NCBI RefSeq assembly: GCF_004834005.1 | Contig: NZ_STFF01000003.1 | Location: 186,001-250,000 of the forward strand | Source: Niastella caeni | Lineage (GTDB): Bacteria > Bacteroidota > Bacteroidia > Chitinophagales > Chitinophagaceae | Length of the DNA stretch: 64,000 nt | Direction of reading: 5' to 3' | Shown here: positions 53,380-62,768 of the stretch, in pieces | Layout: each line of letters opens with the position of its first letter | Numbering within the stretch: position 1 is the stretch's first letter | The notes under the pieces: model-generated | What the model was told of the DNA's origin: nothing | The model's database searches: none | What the model saw: the letters and a program-made list of their open reading frames with translations, nothing else | Translations under genes and position numbers: made by a program

Positions 53380-55815
53380 ATGAAAAATTTGATTCCCTTT
53401 ATTATTCTAAAGGCAGTTCTCTTTACGCTGCCCGGGCAATTATTTTCACAAACACCTTTAAAGTTATCAGGAACGGTTTCAGACAGCAGTAAGCCACTAA
53501 CTTTGGCAACAATACGCCTGTTTAAAATTAATAATACGAACCCCCTGCAAACAGTTCTATCGAACGAGCAGGGACGTTTTCAATTTACCAAACCGGATAC
53601 CGGAAATTATGTGCTTTCATTCACCCATACGGGGTATACTGAAAAAAAGGTCAAAATAACAGTTACAACAACAACCGGCGATATGCAAATAGATCCGGTT
53701 CAACTATCCAAAGTAACTGGTATGATGAAAGAAGTGGTGGTCACTTCCCAGCGACCGATGGTGGAACAATCGGATGATAAAACCGTATTAAACGTGGAAG
53801 ATGACCCGGCTAACAAAACAGAAACGGCTATCGACATTCTGCGGAAAACCCCTTTTATAACGGTGGATGGAGAAGATAATATTAAAGTAAACGGAAAATC
53901 AAATTTCAAAGTGTTGCTCAATGGGCGGGAAACTTCCATGTTCGCCCGGAATATAAAAGAGGCGCTGAGAGGATTTCCCGGTGCGCTTATTTCAAAAATA
54001 GAAGTGATAACAACGCCTTCCGCCAAATACGACGGCGAAGGAATAGGCGGCCTTATCAATATCATTACCAGGAAAAAAGTAAAAGGTTATAATGGCACCC
54101 TTTCTACTTTCTCAAGAACGAGCGACAAAATAAATAACTTTACCCTGAACGGGAATGCAAAATTGGGCAAATTCGGCCTTAGCGTTTTTATGAACAAAGG
54201 GTTTTCCGATCCTGTATTACAGCATAATTCCAATATAACGATCCCCACAACGCAAAACATTTACACCAAAAGAACGCTTGACGGCGGACAATACAACAGT
54301 GAAACCTGGAGCTTTGGCAATGCAGAATTGAGTGTTGAAATGGATAGCCTCAATACGGTCAGTGTGTATACGAATATTGATAGCTGGTCGAATAAAAGGG
54401 TAACTGATCAAACCATCACTACCGAGTTTGAAGCGGCCCCTTCATCAGTGAGCTATTTTAGCCTCAACAACACCAGCAAAAATCCCGGTGTGAACGTAGG
54501 GAGCGATTATATAAAACATTTTAAGAACAATAAAGAAAAGGAATTCACCCTGCGCTTTCTGGGCGAGTTCGGCAAACAAGACAACCAGCTTACCAGCTTC
54601 CAGGATAACCCCGGCACAGACCGTTATTTGATCAATAACAGTTATGCCATCAATAACCAGTACACCATTCAGATGGATAACATTTTACCGCTCAGTAAAA
54701 GCGACAAACTGGAAGGCGGGTTGAAAGCCATTCTGCGCCGCGCCAGCTCCGACTTCCAAAGCCTGATCAAATATGGCGAAACAGACGAGTTTAAACCGAA
54801 TGTTGCCAACACAGATTATTTTAAATATAACCAGGATGTGCTCAGCGCTTACAGCATGTACAACTTCAAATTAAAGAAATCGAGTTTTCGTTTTGGCGCC
54901 CGGGTTGAACATACCAAAGTAAAGGGAGATTTTGTGGTATCAAAAACATATGTAGAAAACAGCTATACCACATTACTGCCAAACATTCAATTCACCAACA
55001 AGTTGAGCAAAGCCGCCACCCTGGTAGTTTCCTATACCAAAAGATTGCAGCGGCCTTATATCAATGACCTCAATCCGTTTGTTTACAACAACGACTCCCT
55101 GAACATTACAACCGGCAACCCCGATCTGGGCCCGCAAACGTTGCATGCTGTTTCCACGCAAATGCGGTATGGCAACGGAAATACATTTGCCGGCATCAAT
55201 GTAGAAGGAAGTTACAGTGGCAATAAGATACTGCGGTATGCATTTTTTGATCAGCAAACAGGCATTACCAAAACAACCAGCCTGAATATTGGTAAGGAAT
55301 ATCAATGGAGCGTTGGCTTGAATTTCAGCACGAAGATCACGCCCAGATGGAATGTGTACGTGAATGGTTCACTCCGTTACAATACGGTTAAAAACAATGC
55401 GGATGCATCGCAATCCAATAGCGGTTTAGGGGGCAATTTAAATCTGAGCACAAGCTACAAGTTCACCGAAAAATTTACGGTGGGCAGTTATTTGGGTATA
55501 TGGCAGGACCCGCGCAGTATTCAAACAACGTATCCCTTCAATATCTGGCACAATGTGGCATTCAATTACAAGATATTTAAAGACAAACTCCTGATCTCAC
55601 TCAGAGCAGTGAACTATTACGAAAAAACGCGTGACTTCAAAAGCATTACGAAAGACAGGAATTTTTACAACACAAACATCCATACGCCCATCAGGCGTGC
55701 CGGCGTATTAGCGCTCACCTGGAATTTTGGCAAGCTCACTGAAAACGTATCGAAAAAGAAAGGTGTGAACAACGATGATCTGCTTTCCAAACCTGCAGCA
55801 CCTGCTGCTAATTAG
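53380..55815 (+). CDS. TonB-dependent outer-membrane receptor (beta-barrel family OMP_b-brl_3 type)
   Basis: I start at the ATG at 53380 (811 residues; signal ending GQLFSQ). A carboxypeptidase-regulatory-like domain (KLSGTVSDSSKPLTLATIRL) is followed by a plug-like region (VVVTSQRPMVEQSDDKTVLN, VNGKSNFKVLLNGRETSMFA, SAKYDGEGIGGLINIITRKK), then a barrel with LVVSYTKRLQRPYINDLNPF, GNPDLGPQT. This is the layout of the Bacteroidota outer-membrane beta-barrel family related to SusC but shorter. There is no SusD partner. The ligand is unknown; siderophore, peptide or metal uptake are all possible. It converges on the gene at 55855 with a shared terminator. Confidence 0.9.
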   Translation: MKNLIPFIILKAVLFTLPGQLFSQTPLKLSGTVSDSSKPLTLATIRLFKINNTNPLQTVLSNEQGRFQFTKPDTGNYVLSFTHTGYTEKKVKITVTTTTGDMQIDPVQLSKVTGMMKEVVVTSQRPMVEQSDDKTVLNVEDDPANKTETAIDILRKTPFITVDGEDNIKVNGKSNFKVLLNGRETSMFARNIKEALRGFPGALISKIEVITTPSAKYDGEGIGGLINIITRKKVKGYNGTLSTFSRTSDKINNFTLNGNAKLGKFGLSVFMNKGFSDPVLQHNSNITIPTTQNIYTKRTLDGGQYNSETWSFGNAELSVEMDSLNTVSVYTNIDSWSNKRVTDQTITTEFEAAPSSVSYFSLNNTSKNPGVNVGSDYIKHFKNNKEKEFTLRFLGEFGKQDNQLTSFQDNPGTDRYLINNSYAINNQYTIQMDNILPLSKSDKLEGGLKAILRRASSDFQSLIKYGETDEFKPNVANTDYFKYNQDVLSAYSMYNFKLKKSSFRFGARVEHTKVKGDFVVSKTYVENSYTTLLPNIQFTNKLSKAATLVVSYTKRLQRPYINDLNPFVYNNDSLNITTGNPDLGPQTLHAVSTQMRYGNGNTFAGINVEGSYSGNKILRYAFFDQQTGITKTTSLNIGKEYQWSVGLNFSTKITPRWNVYVNGSLRYNTVKNNADASQSNSGLGGNLNLSTSYKFTEKFTVGSYLGIWQDPRSIQTTYPFNIWHNVAFNYKIFKDKLLISLRAVNYYEKTRDFKSITKDRNFYNTNIHTPIRRAGVLALTWNFGKLTENVSKKKGVNNDDLLSKPAAPAAN

Positions 55816-55832
55816 GCTATATAATCTAAAGG

Positions 55833-55880
55833 AAAACCTTCCCACCTTCACACACTATGGAGAATGCGGGAAGGTTTTTT
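55833..55880 (+). terminator. Convergent (probably bidirectional) terminator
   Basis: AAAACCTTCCC (55833-55843) pairs perfectly with GGGAAGGTTTT (55868-55878), followed by further T residues. It lies 18 bp after the receptor stop and covers the last codons of the minus-strand gene ending at 55855. The complement also ends in T-rich sequence, so it may serve both genes. Confidence 0.85.
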
Positions 55881-56664
55881 CAACCAATAGTTGTGTGAAC
55901 TCAGAAACAACAACCGAGATCTTTATTGAATCTGCTGTACAGCTTCCGCAGGTATTTATAGTTCCTTTCTTTTTTAAAATAATCTCGATGAGCTTTTTTG
56001 CCTTGTCACTTATTTTTACCCCCATTAGAGTGAGTGAATGAAATCCCTGAACCGCATAAACTTGTTTCTCTGTATTGGTTGACTGCAACCAGGTAAACAA
56101 ATTAGTCGTATCCCTGTTTTTTACCCAGTCCCTTATTTGCGCTTGTTGAACGGTTATCCTTTCTTGCTTGTAACGCCCGCATTTTATACCGTAGAATATA
56201 CTATCAACAAACAACTCTTTTTCATTCAATGGAGCAAAAAAGTTTTTTTGAAACCTGGCTTTCAAAGCAGCAAGCCTGGCAGTATCACTAAAAGTATACG
56301 AGGTGTCTTTTGTATCATAACTGGCGGGAAAGTTTATAAACTCCTGGCTTTCCAAATAAAATTGGATGATCAAATTCCCGTTTGCAATAATGTTGATCCG
56401 AAGATCAAGACTAGCAGACACTACGGAGTCGAAAGGATATGATTTTTTAATATAAAAAATTGACTCCTGGTACCCTTCTACCAGGTCACGCGTGTTGCTC
56501 TCAAAAAAATAAAGTTTATCCTTTTCATTAGTAAACCTGCCTGCAAATTGCTTAAAAGCATTGAAATCCCTTCTTTTTAAAACAGCGTATGTTTTTTCTT
56601 CAATTTGCCCAAATGAATGAAGCGCCAGGTGGCAAACCAGCAAGGTTGATATTAGTCGGATCAT
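55855..56664 (-). CDS. Exported protein of unknown function (269 aa)
   Basis: The signal MIRLISTLLVCHLALHSFGQ is followed by a mixed alpha/beta domain. The features seen are DFNAFKQFAGRFTNEKDKLY near the start and a C-terminal DTTNLFTWLQSTNTEKQVYA that reads like a HEAT-type helix pair. A late CGSC motif (NTCGSCTADS) could bind metal or form a disulphide. I do not recognise the family. The last codons overlap the terminator hairpin of the convergent receptor gene. Confidence 0.8.
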   Translation of the reverse strand: MIRLISTLLVCHLALHSFGQIEEKTYAVLKRRDFNAFKQFAGRFTNEKDKLYFFESNTRDLVEGYQESIFYIKKSYPFDSVVSASLDLRINIIANGNLIIQFYLESQEFINFPASYDTKDTSYTFSDTARLAALKARFQKNFFAPLNEKELFVDSIFYGIKCGRYKQERITVQQAQIRDWVKNRDTTNLFTWLQSTNTEKQVYAVQGFHSLTLMGVKISDKAKKLIEIILKKKGTINTCGSCTADSIKISVVVSEFTQLLVEKTFPHSP

Positions 56665-56951
56665 ATTTTTTAGGTGTAATGCTTATTCCCTAACGCCTTC
56701 CCGACTGCACAAATTATTAATTATTTACTACATCCCGGGTATTTTCACAATTCCTTACGCAATCGTACCGGTATTTTTTCACGTTATATGTTGGCAACCA
56801 GTCAGTACTCAATTTCCTGGCTGATCTTTTTATTAGCTTTTTGCAAACGACTTGTTAAGGGCCCTTCATAAATTCTTCCCGCAGAAACTAGTCATTAGTT
56901 TTGTCCTGATGCGAGCTGAAACCGATAACGTATAACCACCCATTTATTGTC

Positions 56952-58034
56952 ATGAAAAGAACTATCTTGTTCGCCAGCTTGTTCACTGTAGTATATTTAA
57001 CAAGCTGTAAGCCTGCAAAAGAAGAAAAAGAAGAAGCTGGTAAATATATTGTTACCAGTCCGGTTAGAATTGACACTTCATTTACGAAGGAATATGTTTC
57101 GCAGATAAAGTCTGTCAGGAACATCGAGATCAGGGCACAGGAAAAGGGTTTCCTGCAAAATATTTACGTTGATGAAGGCCAGTTCGTAAAAGCCGGCCAG
57201 TTGTTATTCAAGATCATGCCGAAAATGTATGAGGCTGAATTACTGAAAGCCGAAGCCGAAGCCAAAGCGGCTGAAATAGAATTGCAAAATGCCACCACCC
57301 TGGCCGAAAAAAATATAGTCTCTAAAAATGAACAGGCAATTGCACAGGCAAAAGTAGACCAGGCAAAAGCCGAAATGTCGCTGGCGAAATTACACCTTTC
57401 ATTCACAGATATCAGGGCGCCATTCGATGGTACTATCGACCGCTTACCCAAGAAACTGGGCAGCCTGATCGATGAAGGTGAATTGCTCACCAGCCTTTCA
57501 GATAACAGCCAGATGTACGCCTATTTTAATGTATCTGAACCGGAATACCTCGACTATGAAACCAATACAAAAGGCCGCGGGTATACTAAAGTAGGCCTGC
57601 TGTTAGCCAATAACACACCCCTTCAATATAAAGGCGTTGTAGAAACCATCGAAAGCGAATTCGATAATGAAACAGGAAACATTGCCTTCCGCGCCAGATT
57701 CCCCAATCCCGATAAGCTATTAAAACATGGTGAAACCGGTAAGGTACAGTTGACACTTCCGGTTAAGAACGCCATGATCATTCCACAGAAAGCAACATAC
57801 GAAATTCAGGACAAGAAGTACGTTTTTGTCGTTGACAAAAACAACATGGTAAGATCTAGGAACATTACTGTCAGCGGCGAAATGCCCGACCTGTATGTAG
57901 TGGCAAGTGGCCTTTCAGACAATGAAAGGATTCTGCTTGAAGGTGTTCAGAAAGTAAAAGACGATGACAGGATCGCTTTTGAATACCAAAAACCGGAAGA
58001 AGTTATCCATCATTTGCGATTGAAAGCAGAATAA
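56952..58034 (+). CDS. RND efflux periplasmic adaptor (membrane fusion lipoprotein)
   Basis: This protein of 360 residues has a lipoprotein signal MKRTILFASLFTVVYLTSC (Cys 19). Order: barrel-sandwich start (VRNIEIRAQEKGFLQNIYVD, EGQFVKAGQLLFKIMP), a helical hairpin rich in Ala/Glu (~95-140), second lipoyl half (HLSFTDIRAPFDGTIDRLPK), beta-barrel and membrane-proximal domains. It bridges the inner-membrane pump and the outer-membrane channel of the two genes that follow 26 bp and 3.2 kb downstream. The 287-bp upstream gap has no regulator gene. Confidence 0.95.
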   Translation: MKRTILFASLFTVVYLTSCKPAKEEKEEAGKYIVTSPVRIDTSFTKEYVSQIKSVRNIEIRAQEKGFLQNIYVDEGQFVKAGQLLFKIMPKMYEAELLKAEAEAKAAEIELQNATTLAEKNIVSKNEQAIAQAKVDQAKAEMSLAKLHLSFTDIRAPFDGTIDRLPKKLGSLIDEGELLTSLSDNSQMYAYFNVSEPEYLDYETNTKGRGYTKVGLLLANNTPLQYKGVVETIESEFDNETGNIAFRARFPNPDKLLKHGETGKVQLTLPVKNAMIIPQKATYEIQDKKYVFVVDKNNMVRSRNITVSGEMPDLYVVASGLSDNERILLEGVQKVKDDDRIAFEYQKPEEVIHHLRLKAE

Positions 58035-58059
58035 GTTGTAAATCCTAATAGCGACATCA

Positions 58060-61000
58060 ATGTTTAATAAATTTATACAGCGACCGGTCCTGTCGATAGT
58101 CATTTCCCTTATCATTGTTTTCCTGGGAGTGTTGGCCATTACGGGATTACCGGTAACGCAATTTCCGTCTATCTCACCACCCAAGGTGAACGTAACAGCA
58201 GAATATCCCGGCGCCAATGGGGAATTAATGATCAAATCGGTGATCATTCCACTCGAGAGAGCCATCAACGGCGTTCCGGGCATGAAATACATGGCATCGG
58301 ATGCGGGCAATGATGGTGAGGCTAACATCCAGGTGGTATTTAACCTCGGTACCGATCCCAACGTAGCATCGTTAAACGTACAGAACCGGGTTGCATCGGT
58401 GGTGAATAAACTGCCGCCGCTTGTGGTGCGTGAAGGTGTAAAGATCACCCGGGAGGAATCTAACATGCTTATGTATGTGAACCTGTACAGCACTGACCCC
58501 AATGCAGACCAGAAATTCCTTTTCAACTTCGCCGACATCAACGTGTTATCGGAACTGAAGCGCGTTGATGGTGTTGGATTTGCTGACATCCTCGGTAACC
58601 GCGAATATTCCATGCGCATCTGGCTAAAGCCCGACCGCATGCTGGCGTATAAGATCTCTGCCGACGTAGTAATGAAAGCGCTGAGCGATCAAAGCCTGGA
58701 AGCATCCCCTGGTAAAACCGGTGAAAGCTCGGGAAAACGATCGCAATCGTTTGAATATGTATTGAAGTATTCAGGCAGGTTCAATACAAAAGAGCAATAC
58801 GAAAATGTGATTTTACGGTCAAGCGCTAATGGTGAAATACTTCGCCTGAAAGACGTTGCAGATATTGAGTTCGGCAGTTCGATGTACGATATTTATTCTA
58901 ACATGAATGGTAAACCGTCGGCGGCCATCGTGTTGAAGCAATCGTACGGCAGTAATGCCAGCCAGGTAATCAAGAATGTAAAGGCAAAGCTGAAGGAGAT
59001 CAAAGAGAGCACTTTTCCCAAGGGTATGGATTACGAGATCAGTTATGATGTGTCTAAATTCCTGGACGCCTCTATTGAAAAAGTAGTGCACACCCTGGTG
59101 GAGGCATTCATCCTGGTGGGCCTGGTGGTATTCCTGTTCCTTGGCGACTGGCGTTCTACCCTCATCCCGGCCATAGCCGTACCGGTTTCTTTGATCGGAA
59201 CATTCGCCTTCATGCAATTCTTTGGCATCACGCTCAACCTCATTACCCTCTTTGCGCTGGTAATGGCCATCGGTGTGGTGGTAGATGATGCCATAGTGGT
59301 CATTGAAGCAGTTCACGCCAAAATGGAAGAAGAACATTTGTCACCATTGAAGGCTACCAAAAAAGCCATGCATGAGATCAGCGGGGCCATCGTAGCTATT
59401 ACCTTCTTAATGGCAGCGGTATTCATCCCGGTAGCGTTTATGAGTGGACCAGTGGGCATCTTCTACCGACAGTTTTCCATTACCATGGCCACCGCCATTA
59501 TTCTTTCGGGTGTGGTAGCGCTTACGCTAACACCGGCGTTGTGTGCTATGATCCTGAAGAATACGCACGGAAAACACAAAAAGAAAAACCTCATAAATAA
59601 ATTCCTGAACGGCTTCAACAACACGTTCAACCGCGGCCAGGGAAAGTACCAGGAATTGCTGGGTCGAATTGTTAATAGAAGATTGATCACGTTTATCGTT
59701 TTAGGCGCTTTTTGCGCCGGCACCTGGTACCTGAACGGCAAAGTACCTTCCGGCTTTATCCCGAATGAAGATCAGGGGATGTTCTATGCCATTATTCAAA
59801 CGCCACCGGGCTCTTCATTGGAAAGAACAGACGAGATAGCAGAAAGACTGCAAAAAATAGCCGAAGGTATTGATGGAATACAATCCGTTTCTGCGCTGGC
59901 AGGTTATGAGATCCTTACAGAAGGGACCGGGTCCAATTCGGGCACCTGTTTGATCAACCTGAAAAGCTGGGAAGAACGAAAACATTCTGTGCAGGAAATT
60001 ATTCATGAACTGGAAGAGAAATCAAAAGACATCTCAGGCGCCAATATAGAATTCTTTCAACCGCCTGCGGTACCGGGCTATGGAGCGGCCGGTGGTTTCG
60101 AATTGCGTTTGCTGGATAAAGCGGGTTCAGGCGATTACAAAAAAATGGAAACGGTGAGCAATGAATTTTTGCAGGAACTACGTAAACGCAAAGAGCTGTC
60201 ATCGGTGTTCAGTTTTTACAGCGCCAGCTTTCCGCAATACATTCTTAAAATTGACAATGACATTGCACAGCAAAAAGGCGTTACCATTGATAATGCCATG
60301 AACACGCTTTCCACGCTGGTGGGCAGTAACTACGAGATCAGCTTTATTCAATTCGGACGGCCGTATAAGGTGATGGTGCAGGCGGCTCCGCAGTACAGGG
60401 CATTGCCTGAAGATATCCTGAAGCTGTATGTAAAGAATAATAAGGATGAGATGGTACCCTTCTCGGCATTCATGAAAATGGAAAAGGTATATGGTTTGTC
60501 AGAGATCACGCGGCATAATATGTACAACGCATCGGAAATAAGCGGTGCCGCCGCGCCGGGTTACAGCAGCGGGGACGCCATTAAGGCCATCAACGAAGTG
60601 GCTCAGAAAACCCTGCCACGGGGCTTTGGGATAGACTGGGCCGGGATCTCCAAGGATGAGGTGGCGCAGGGCAACCAGGCTATTTATATCTTCCTTATCT
60701 GCCTTGGTTTCGTTTACCTGATCCTGTCGGCACAATATGAAAGCTTTATTCTTCCTTTAGCAGTGATCCTCTCCTTACCCACCGGCGTTTTTGGCGCATT
60801 CCTGTTACTGAAATGGTTGGGCCTCGAAAATAACATCTATGCACAGGTAGCTATGGTGATGCTGATCGGTTTGTTGGGTAAGAATGCGGTGTTGATCGTG
60901 GAGTTTGCCGTTCAGCGGCACCAATCAGGCGCAAGCGTATTGAAAGCGGCTATGGAAGGTTCGCGGGTGCGGTTCCGTCCAATTCTCATGACATCATTCG

Positions 61001-61227
61001 CCTTCATTGCAGGTTTGATCCCACTGGTCTTTGCTCATGGCCCTGGTGCTTTGGGTAACAGGACCATTGGTACTGCAGCAGCAGGCGGTATGCTTTTCGG
61101 AACTGTATTCGGTGTGCTGATCATCCCCGGGTTGTATTACATATTCGGCAAGATCGCAGAAAAACATACGCTTATTAAAAACGAAGAAGAAAATCCGTTA
61201 ACCGAAGAAATCGATCACCATGTTTAA
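58060..61227 (+). CDS. RND efflux permease (AcrB/MexB-like, HAE1 type)
   Basis: This protein of 1055 residues starts MFNKFIQRPVLSIVISLIIV, the usual first membrane helix. The proton-relay residues are present: D409 and D410 in VVDDAIVVIEAV and K941 in GLLGKNAVLIVEF. Twelve membrane helices and two large periplasmic loops (GLPVTQFPSISPPKVNVTAE; VPSGFIPNEDQGMFYAIIQT) fit the hydrophobe/amphiphile efflux family. It should export drugs, detergents or metabolites by proton antiport. It overlaps the outer-membrane channel gene by 8 bp, so the two are translationally coupled. Confidence 0.97.
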   Translation: MFNKFIQRPVLSIVISLIIVFLGVLAITGLPVTQFPSISPPKVNVTAEYPGANGELMIKSVIIPLERAINGVPGMKYMASDAGNDGEANIQVVFNLGTDPNVASLNVQNRVASVVNKLPPLVVREGVKITREESNMLMYVNLYSTDPNADQKFLFNFADINVLSELKRVDGVGFADILGNREYSMRIWLKPDRMLAYKISADVVMKALSDQSLEASPGKTGESSGKRSQSFEYVLKYSGRFNTKEQYENVILRSSANGEILRLKDVADIEFGSSMYDIYSNMNGKPSAAIVLKQSYGSNASQVIKNVKAKLKEIKESTFPKGMDYEISYDVSKFLDASIEKVVHTLVEAFILVGLVVFLFLGDWRSTLIPAIAVPVSLIGTFAFMQFFGITLNLITLFALVMAIGVVVDDAIVVIEAVHAKMEEEHLSPLKATKKAMHEISGAIVAITFLMAAVFIPVAFMSGPVGIFYRQFSITMATAIILSGVVALTLTPALCAMILKNTHGKHKKKNLINKFLNGFNNTFNRGQGKYQELLGRIVNRRLITFIVLGAFCAGTWYLNGKVPSGFIPNEDQGMFYAIIQTPPGSSLERTDEIAERLQKIAEGIDGIQSVSALAGYEILTEGTGSNSGTCLINLKSWEERKHSVQEIIHELEEKSKDISGANIEFFQPPAVPGYGAAGGFELRLLDKAGSGDYKKMETVSNEFLQELRKRKELSSVFSFYSASFPQYILKIDNDIAQQKGVTIDNAMNTLSTLVGSNYEISFIQFGRPYKVMVQAAPQYRALPEDILKLYVKNNKDEMVPFSAFMKMEKVYGLSEITRHNMYNASEISGAAAPGYSSGDAIKAINEVAQKTLPRGFGIDWAGISKDEVAQGNQAIYIFLICLGFVYLILSAQYESFILPLAVILSLPTGVFGAFLLLKWLGLENNIYAQVAMVMLIGLLGKNAVLIVEFAVQRHQSGASVLKAAMEGSRVRFRPILMTSFAFIAGLIPLVFAHGPGALGNRTIGTAAAGGMLFGTVFGVLIIPGLYYIFGKIAEKHTLIKNEEENPLTEEIDHHV

Positions 61228-62653
61228 ATTCAGCATACATACATGCATTGGCCTGCTGTGCCTGTTTTTAGCAGCAGCAGGCTGCAAAGCACCGGAGGCT
61301 ACGACCGCGATAGAGAACAGGTTGGTGCCTGCCTCCTATGATAACAGCAAGAATACTACGAATACCGGAACCATTCCCTGGCGTACATTCTTCACTGACA
61401 AGAACCTGGTGAACCTGATAGATACAGCGTTAAAAAATAACCAGGAACTGTTGACCACGTTGCAGGAAGTGGAAATAGCAAGAAATGATATCCGGTTCAA
61501 ACAGGGGCCGTTGCTACCAACCGTTGGCGCCAGGGCTGGTGTTGGCGTTGAAAAAGTGGGCCGGTATACCAGCCAGGGCGCTGGTGACGCATCAACGGAG
61601 ATCAAACCCGGCAAGGAAATGCCCGATCCGTTGGGAGATTTTACCGTAGCTGTTTTTGCGAATTGGGAAGCAGACATTTGGAAGAAACTGCGTAATGCTA
61701 AAAAAGCCGCTGTTACCAGGTATCTATCAACGGTAGAAGGTAAAAATTTTGTACTCACCAACCTGATCGCGGAAGTCGCAAACTCCTATTACGAATTACA
61801 GGCGCTCGATAACCAACTGGTGATCGTACGACAAAACATCGGGCTGCAAAAGAATGCATTGGAGATTGTAAAGATCCAGAAAGAAGCCACCCGGGTAACC
61901 GAACTGGCTGTACAAAAATTTGAAGCGGAGGTATTGAAGTCTCAAAGCATGGAATACGAGGTCATGCAAAAGATAAAGGAAACGGAGAACCGGATCAACT
62001 TCCTGTTAGGCCGGTTCCCACAGCCAATAACCCGCGACAATAGCAATTTTGTAAATGCTTTGCCGCCGGAGGTTAGTTCCGGCATTCCTTCGCAATTATT
62101 GGCTAACCGGCCCGATATAAAACAGGCAGAACTGGAATTAGCGGCTGCCAAATTAGACGTAAAAGTCGCGCGGGCAGAATTTTACCCGTCGCCGGGTATT
62201 TCAGCCGCTGTAGGGCTGCAGGCATTTAATCCTACCTACCTGGTGAAGTTACCGGAATCGATTTTGTATTCGCTGGCAGGCGATCTGGCCGGACCATTAA
62301 TCAACCGGAATGCGATCAAGGCGGAGTTCAACAATGCCAATGCACGGCAATTGCAGGCAATGTATAACTATGAACGAACCATCCTGAATGCGTACCTCGA
62401 GGTTTCTACCCAACTATCTAATATCAGTAACCTGGAAAAGAATTATGACCTGAAGAGGAAACAGGTAGATGCATTGACAAGGTCTATCGACATTTCCAAT
62501 GATCTGTTCAGGAATGCCCGGGCCGATTACCTGGAAGTGCTGATGACGCAGCGGGATGCGCTGGAAGCAAAGCTTGAGCTGATAGACACCAAACAACAAC
62601 AGTTGAGTGCGGTGATCAATATTTACAGAGGCCTCGGCGGAGGCTGGCATTAA
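61220..62653 (+). CDS. RND efflux outer-membrane channel (TolC/NodT family lipoprotein)
   Basis: This protein of 477 residues has a lipoprotein signal ending LAAAGC (Cys 22). Two outer-membrane efflux repeats follow: TALKNNQELLTTLQEVEIAR with long helices to ~270, and LLANRPDIKQAELELAAAKL with ARAEFYPSPGISAAVG. ARADYLEVLMTQRDALEAKL near the end is typical of NodT proteins. The start ATG overlaps the permease stop by 8 bp, completing an adaptor-pump-channel operon. An inverted repeat after the stop separates it from the convergent GH43 gene. Confidence 0.96.
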   Translation: MFKFSIHTCIGLLCLFLAAAGCKAPEATTAIENRLVPASYDNSKNTTNTGTIPWRTFFTDKNLVNLIDTALKNNQELLTTLQEVEIARNDIRFKQGPLLPTVGARAGVGVEKVGRYTSQGAGDASTEIKPGKEMPDPLGDFTVAVFANWEADIWKKLRNAKKAAVTRYLSTVEGKNFVLTNLIAEVANSYYELQALDNQLVIVRQNIGLQKNALEIVKIQKEATRVTELAVQKFEAEVLKSQSMEYEVMQKIKETENRINFLLGRFPQPITRDNSNFVNALPPEVSSGIPSQLLANRPDIKQAELELAAAKLDVKVARAEFYPSPGISAAVGLQAFNPTYLVKLPESILYSLAGDLAGPLINRNAIKAEFNNANARQLQAMYNYERTILNAYLEVSTQLSNISNLEKNYDLKRKQVDALTRSIDISNDLFRNARADYLEVLMTQRDALEAKLELIDTKQQQLSAVINIYRGLGGGWH

Positions 62654-62666
62654 TTAGTTCAAGGGA

Positions 62667-62754
62667 GATGGTTGGATTGCCCGGTTGTTTGATTGTTATA
62701 GTCTGAAATTTAAATAGTGATTCAACAACCCAATACTCCGGCAATCAAACCATC
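62667..62754. repeat. Inverted repeat of the GATGGTTGG word family between convergent genes
   Basis: GATGGTTGGATTGCC (62667-62681) pairs with GGCAATCAAACCATC (62740-62754) with one mismatch. Further copies of the GATGGTT/AACCATC word flank both arms. It fills the gap between the efflux channel gene and the GH43 gene. Confidence 0.6.
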
Positions 62755-62768
62755 TAACCATCGAACAA

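Noticed and set aside
56888-56951. Promoter with TTTTG and TAACGTAT ahead of the efflux operon
   Set aside because: The -7 match is poor and the spacing is only approximate, so it cannot be separated from chance.
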